This document shows, piece after piece, positions 62,096 to 64,000 of a stretch of DNA of 64,000 nt. A program made the translations under genes and the position numbers. Origin of the DNA: Vogesella margarita. Its GTDB lineage: Bacteria > Pseudomonadota > Gammaproteobacteria > Burkholderiales > Chromobacteriaceae. The DNA lies in NCBI RefSeq assembly GCF_028548475.1, contig NZ_JAQQLE010000001.1, forward strand, positions 1-64,000. The letters run 5' to 3'. The notes under the pieces are model-generated. The model saw only the letters and a program-made list of their open reading frames with translations. It was not told the origin of the DNA and did no database searches. Each line of letters starts with the position of its first letter. Positions within the stretch are counted from its first letter, which is position 1.

Positions 62096-62734
62096 ATGTT
62101 GAGGAGAACTGTTGGGAGGTTTGTTAGAAAACTCTTGAGAGTGGCAGGGGTGAATGGTGATGTTTATAGAAAGAGCGCTATTGATGATGGCAATTTGGTT
62201 TTTTTAGGTAGTGCCCGTCCTGATTTTTCTATAAAAAAACCAGTGGTTATAAATGGGCTTGTTGTTTACTGTTGGGATTCTACTGTCAAGTTGAGTATTG
62301 GTAATTATTCTTCTATTGCTGATGGTGTTTGTATTGTTGCTGGTGGTGAGCATAGGTTGAACTGGGTTACTACTTATGCTTTTATTGAAAATTGGAAAAT
62401 TAAAGATTTGTACAACAAGCTTGAGAAGAAAAGTAAAGGGGATATCGTTATCGGGAGTGATGTTTGGGTGGGTAGTGGAGCTACAATTTTGTCTGGTGTA
62501 AGTGTTGGGCATGGTGCTGTAGTGGCTGCAGGTTCTGTGGTTGTTAAAGATGTTCCGCCATACGCTATTGTTGGAGGGAATCCAGCGCGGTTAATACGTT
62601 ATAGGTTTACTCCAGATGTAATTGAGAAAATGATGGCTATTGCATGGTGGAGTTGGCCTGAGAATTTAGTCAGGGAAAGAGCTGGCGATTTAATAGATGT
62701 TGATGGATTTGTGAGAAAATATAGTTGTAGATAA
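62096..62734 (+). CDS. Hexapeptide-repeat acetyltransferase, AT-rich
   Basis: A 212-residue left-handed beta-helix acyltransferase of the CatB/xenobiotic type. [28 protein letters not shown] near residue 65 holds the catalytic His. Hexapeptide turns run from about 118 ([18 protein letters not shown]) to [17 protein letters not shown], with [17 protein letters not shown] at the end of the helix. It probably O-acetylates a core or surface sugar. It is the last AT-rich gene; composition returns to high GC within 20 nt of its stop. Confidence 0.87.
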   Translation: MLRRTVGRFVRKLLRVAGVNGDVYRKSAIDDGNLVFLGSARPDFSIKKPVVINGLVVYCWDSTVKLSIGNYSSIADGVCIVAGGEHRLNWVTTYAFIENWKIKDLYNKLEKKSKGDIVIGSDVWVGSGATILSGVSVGHGAVVAAGSVVVKDVPPYAIVGGNPARLIRYRFTPDVIEKMMAIAWWSWPENLVRERAGDLIDVDGFVRKYSCR

Positions 62735-62750
62735 ATTGATTGCGCTGAAA

Positions 62751-63803
62751 ATGAAAATCCTGGTGATACGTCGCGACAATATCGGCGATCTGGTTTGTAC
62801 CACGCCCTTGATTGCAGCCTTGCGTGATAAATATCCGCAAGCGGCAATCTACGCACTGGTCAACGACTACAACAAGGATGTGCTGGATGGGCACCCGCTG
62901 CTGGATGGCGTGTACTTCTATACCAAACTGAAGCACCGCCAAGCGGGGGATTCGGTTGTGCGGGTGATCTGGCGCAAGCTGATGACCTACCTTGCGCTGC
63001 GGCGAGAACATTTTGATTACGCGATCGTGGCCGGCTCGGGTTATCCCAAGAATGCGGTCCGTCTGGCCAAGGCCGCTAGACCGAAGCACGTGATCAGTTT
63101 CGTGTCGGAGGGGACAGACTATGATGCCATCGTGGACTACCCGATCCCCTTCACGCGGGATCATGTGTTCCGTCACGAAGTAGAGTGCCTTGCCGAACTA
63201 CTGGTACCGCTTGGCGTGACTCAAGCGCCCGGCAAGCTGAGTTTGCCTCCTGTTGTGGTGCCTGATGTCTTGGCCCGCCGTTTTTCCACCAAGCAGCGTC
63301 CGGTTATCGCCTTGCACATCAGTGCCCGCGAAAACAGTCGGGTGTGGGCGGTCGAGCATTTTTGCGAAGTGATCCGTAGCTGCTTGTCGCGGGACGTGGA
63401 TTTCCTGCTGCTGTGGGCGCCTGGTGCCGCGGATGATCCCCGTCACCCGGGGGATGATGAGAAAGCGCATTACATCCGCAGCCAGTTCCCGGATCACGAG
63501 CGCCTGGTGTTCTACCCGACACGTACGGTCAAGGATTTGATGGCTGCTTTTTCCTGCGCCGATCTGGCGGTGTGTTCGGATGGTGGCGGCTTGCATCTCG
63601 CGGCGGGGAGCGGGGCCTGTGTGGTCGGCCTGTTCGAGCATCTGGAAAAGAAAACCAAACATTGGTATCCGTGGCAGGTGCCGCACCGGGTGTTGACCTC
63701 CGGTTCCGAACAGGACTGGCAGGTTGGTCATATCCCTGTACAGGCTGTTGTGGATGCGATTGACGACTTGCTGCCACAGGCGGCAGGGGCTAGCCGCGAC
63801 TGA
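62751..63803 (+). CDS. GT9 heptosyltransferase-family protein
   Basis: A 350-residue GT9 enzyme. ILVIRRDNIGDLVCTTPLIAALRD near residue 3 is the N-terminal glycine loop, IALHISARENSRVWAVEHFCEVI near 182 begins the donor domain, and LAVCSDGGGLHLAAGSGACVVGLF near 270 closes it. I chose the ATG at 62751; a TTG at 62736 is the alternative. High GC resumes here. It ends the cluster and is followed by an inverted motif pair. Confidence 0.86.
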   Translation: MKILVIRRDNIGDLVCTTPLIAALRDKYPQAAIYALVNDYNKDVLDGHPLLDGVYFYTKLKHRQAGDSVVRVIWRKLMTYLALRREHFDYAIVAGSGYPKNAVRLAKAARPKHVISFVSEGTDYDAIVDYPIPFTRDHVFRHEVECLAELLVPLGVTQAPGKLSLPPVVVPDVLARRFSTKQRPVIALHISARENSRVWAVEHFCEVIRSCLSRDVDFLLLWAPGAADDPRHPGDDEKAHYIRSQFPDHERLVFYPTRTVKDLMAAFSCADLAVCSDGGGLHLAAGSGACVVGLFEHLEKKTKHWYPWQVPHRVLTSGSEQDWQVGHIPVQAVVDAIDDLLPQAAGASRD

Positions 63804-63832
63804 GCCGTTTCTGAAAACGTTGTGTTGTTGTG

Positions 63833-63866
63833 ATTGCGGCCAACCTTGTCCAAGGTTGGCCGCAAT
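63833..63866. terminator. Palindromic pair of the dispersed 13-mer, probable terminator
   Basis: TGCGGCCAACCTT (63835-63847) and AAGGTTGGCCGCA (63852-63864) form a perfect 16-bp stem (63833-63848 with 63851-63866) with a 2-nt loop. GTTTTTGG follows on the plus strand. It separates the convergent GT9 and TolC-like genes, so it likely ends transcription from both. Confidence 0.9.
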
Positions 63867-63898
63867 GTTTTTGGTGCACCGTCTGCTGTAAACCAGAA

Positions 63899-64000
63899 TC
63901 AGAAGAAACGGTTGACCTCTTCCACCACTTCGTCGTCCAGCGTGCCGGCAGCCTGTGCCAGCGCCAGTCTTGCCTGCAGGAAGTTGTAGCGTGCCTGTGC
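63899..64000 (-). CDS. TolC-family outer-membrane efflux protein, C-terminal fragment
   Basis: Thirty-three residues and a TGA stop are visible; the rest lies beyond the window. The sequence RYNFLQARLALAQAAGTLDD is the conserved end of TolC-type outer-membrane factors (type I secretion or RND efflux), followed by VVEEVNRFF. It is convergent with the LPS cluster. Its partner proteins cannot be identified from this window. Confidence 0.75.
   Translation of the reverse strand, partial: AQARYNFLQARLALAQAAGTLDDEVVEEVNRFF

Noticed and set aside
59887-62734. Prophage or transposon for the AT-rich segment
   Set aside because: No integrase, transposase, terminal repeats or tRNA target; all three genes are sugar-modifying enzymes in the cluster's direction.

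Overview
The window is high-GC (about 65% by eye) gene-dense bacterial chromosome. Gene content points to a betaproteobacterium of the order Neisseriales, most like the Chromobacteriaceae (Vogesella, Aquitalea, Chromobacterium type): a pilMNOPQ-aroK-aroB locus divergent from the PBP1A gene, MetX/MetW, a mannose-type EIIA-HPr-EI trio, and a heptosyltransferase-rich LPS core cluster. The genus is inference.

Layout. 1-106: 3' end of a 5S rRNA gene and its terminator. 250-7400: a MocR-type regulator divergent from a rhodanese and a double-GNAT protein, an unrecognised 477-residue protein, and a large membrane diguanylate cyclase. 7412-10216: gabD and gabT for GABA/succinate-semialdehyde use. 10503-11964: two orphan minor pilins and a small FimV-C-terminus-like protein. 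12043-18706 (minus strand): pilM-N-O-P-Q, aroK, aroB; ponA (PBP1A) diverges from pilM. 21331-31159: housekeeping and accessory genes (arsC, drug efflux, ybaK, msrPQ, radical SAM, metX-metW, ampG, pyrE). 31235-34306: exoIII, a second diguanylate cyclase flanked by a 42-bp direct repeat, and a serine hydrolase. 34391-44593: sulfurtransferase, HIT protein, hemF, a small outer-membrane barrel, an RstAB-like two-component system, thrB, a LOG-family protein and polA. 44678-50466: a third diguanylate cyclase, cysG, and a permease-less PTS. 50486-63803: a translationally coupled LPS/outer-surface glycan cluster with five GT9 and three GT4 glycosyltransferases, MsbA, a polysaccharide deacetylase, a pyruvyltransferase-like enzyme and an acetyltransferase. 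Genes at 59887-62734 form an AT-rich insert. The window ends in the 3' end of a TolC-family gene.

The most interesting signal is a dispersed 13-mer, AAGGTTGGCCGCA. I find 15 exact copies and many one-mismatch copies in 64 kb, where chance predicts about 0.002. Inside genes it usually reads (Q/E/P)-R-L-A-A and brings the otherwise rare AGG and TTG codons. Between genes it occurs as inverted pairs at 3' ends, one of them a 20-bp perfect stem followed by T's. This is how DNA uptake sequences behave in Neisseria and Pasteurellaceae, but the motif lacks the CTG core of the known Neisseriaceae DUS dialects. The window also carries an orphan FimT-like/ComP-like minor pilin pair that could plausibly take part in recognition. 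The idea that this is an uptake signal is inference; the repeat itself is directly visible.
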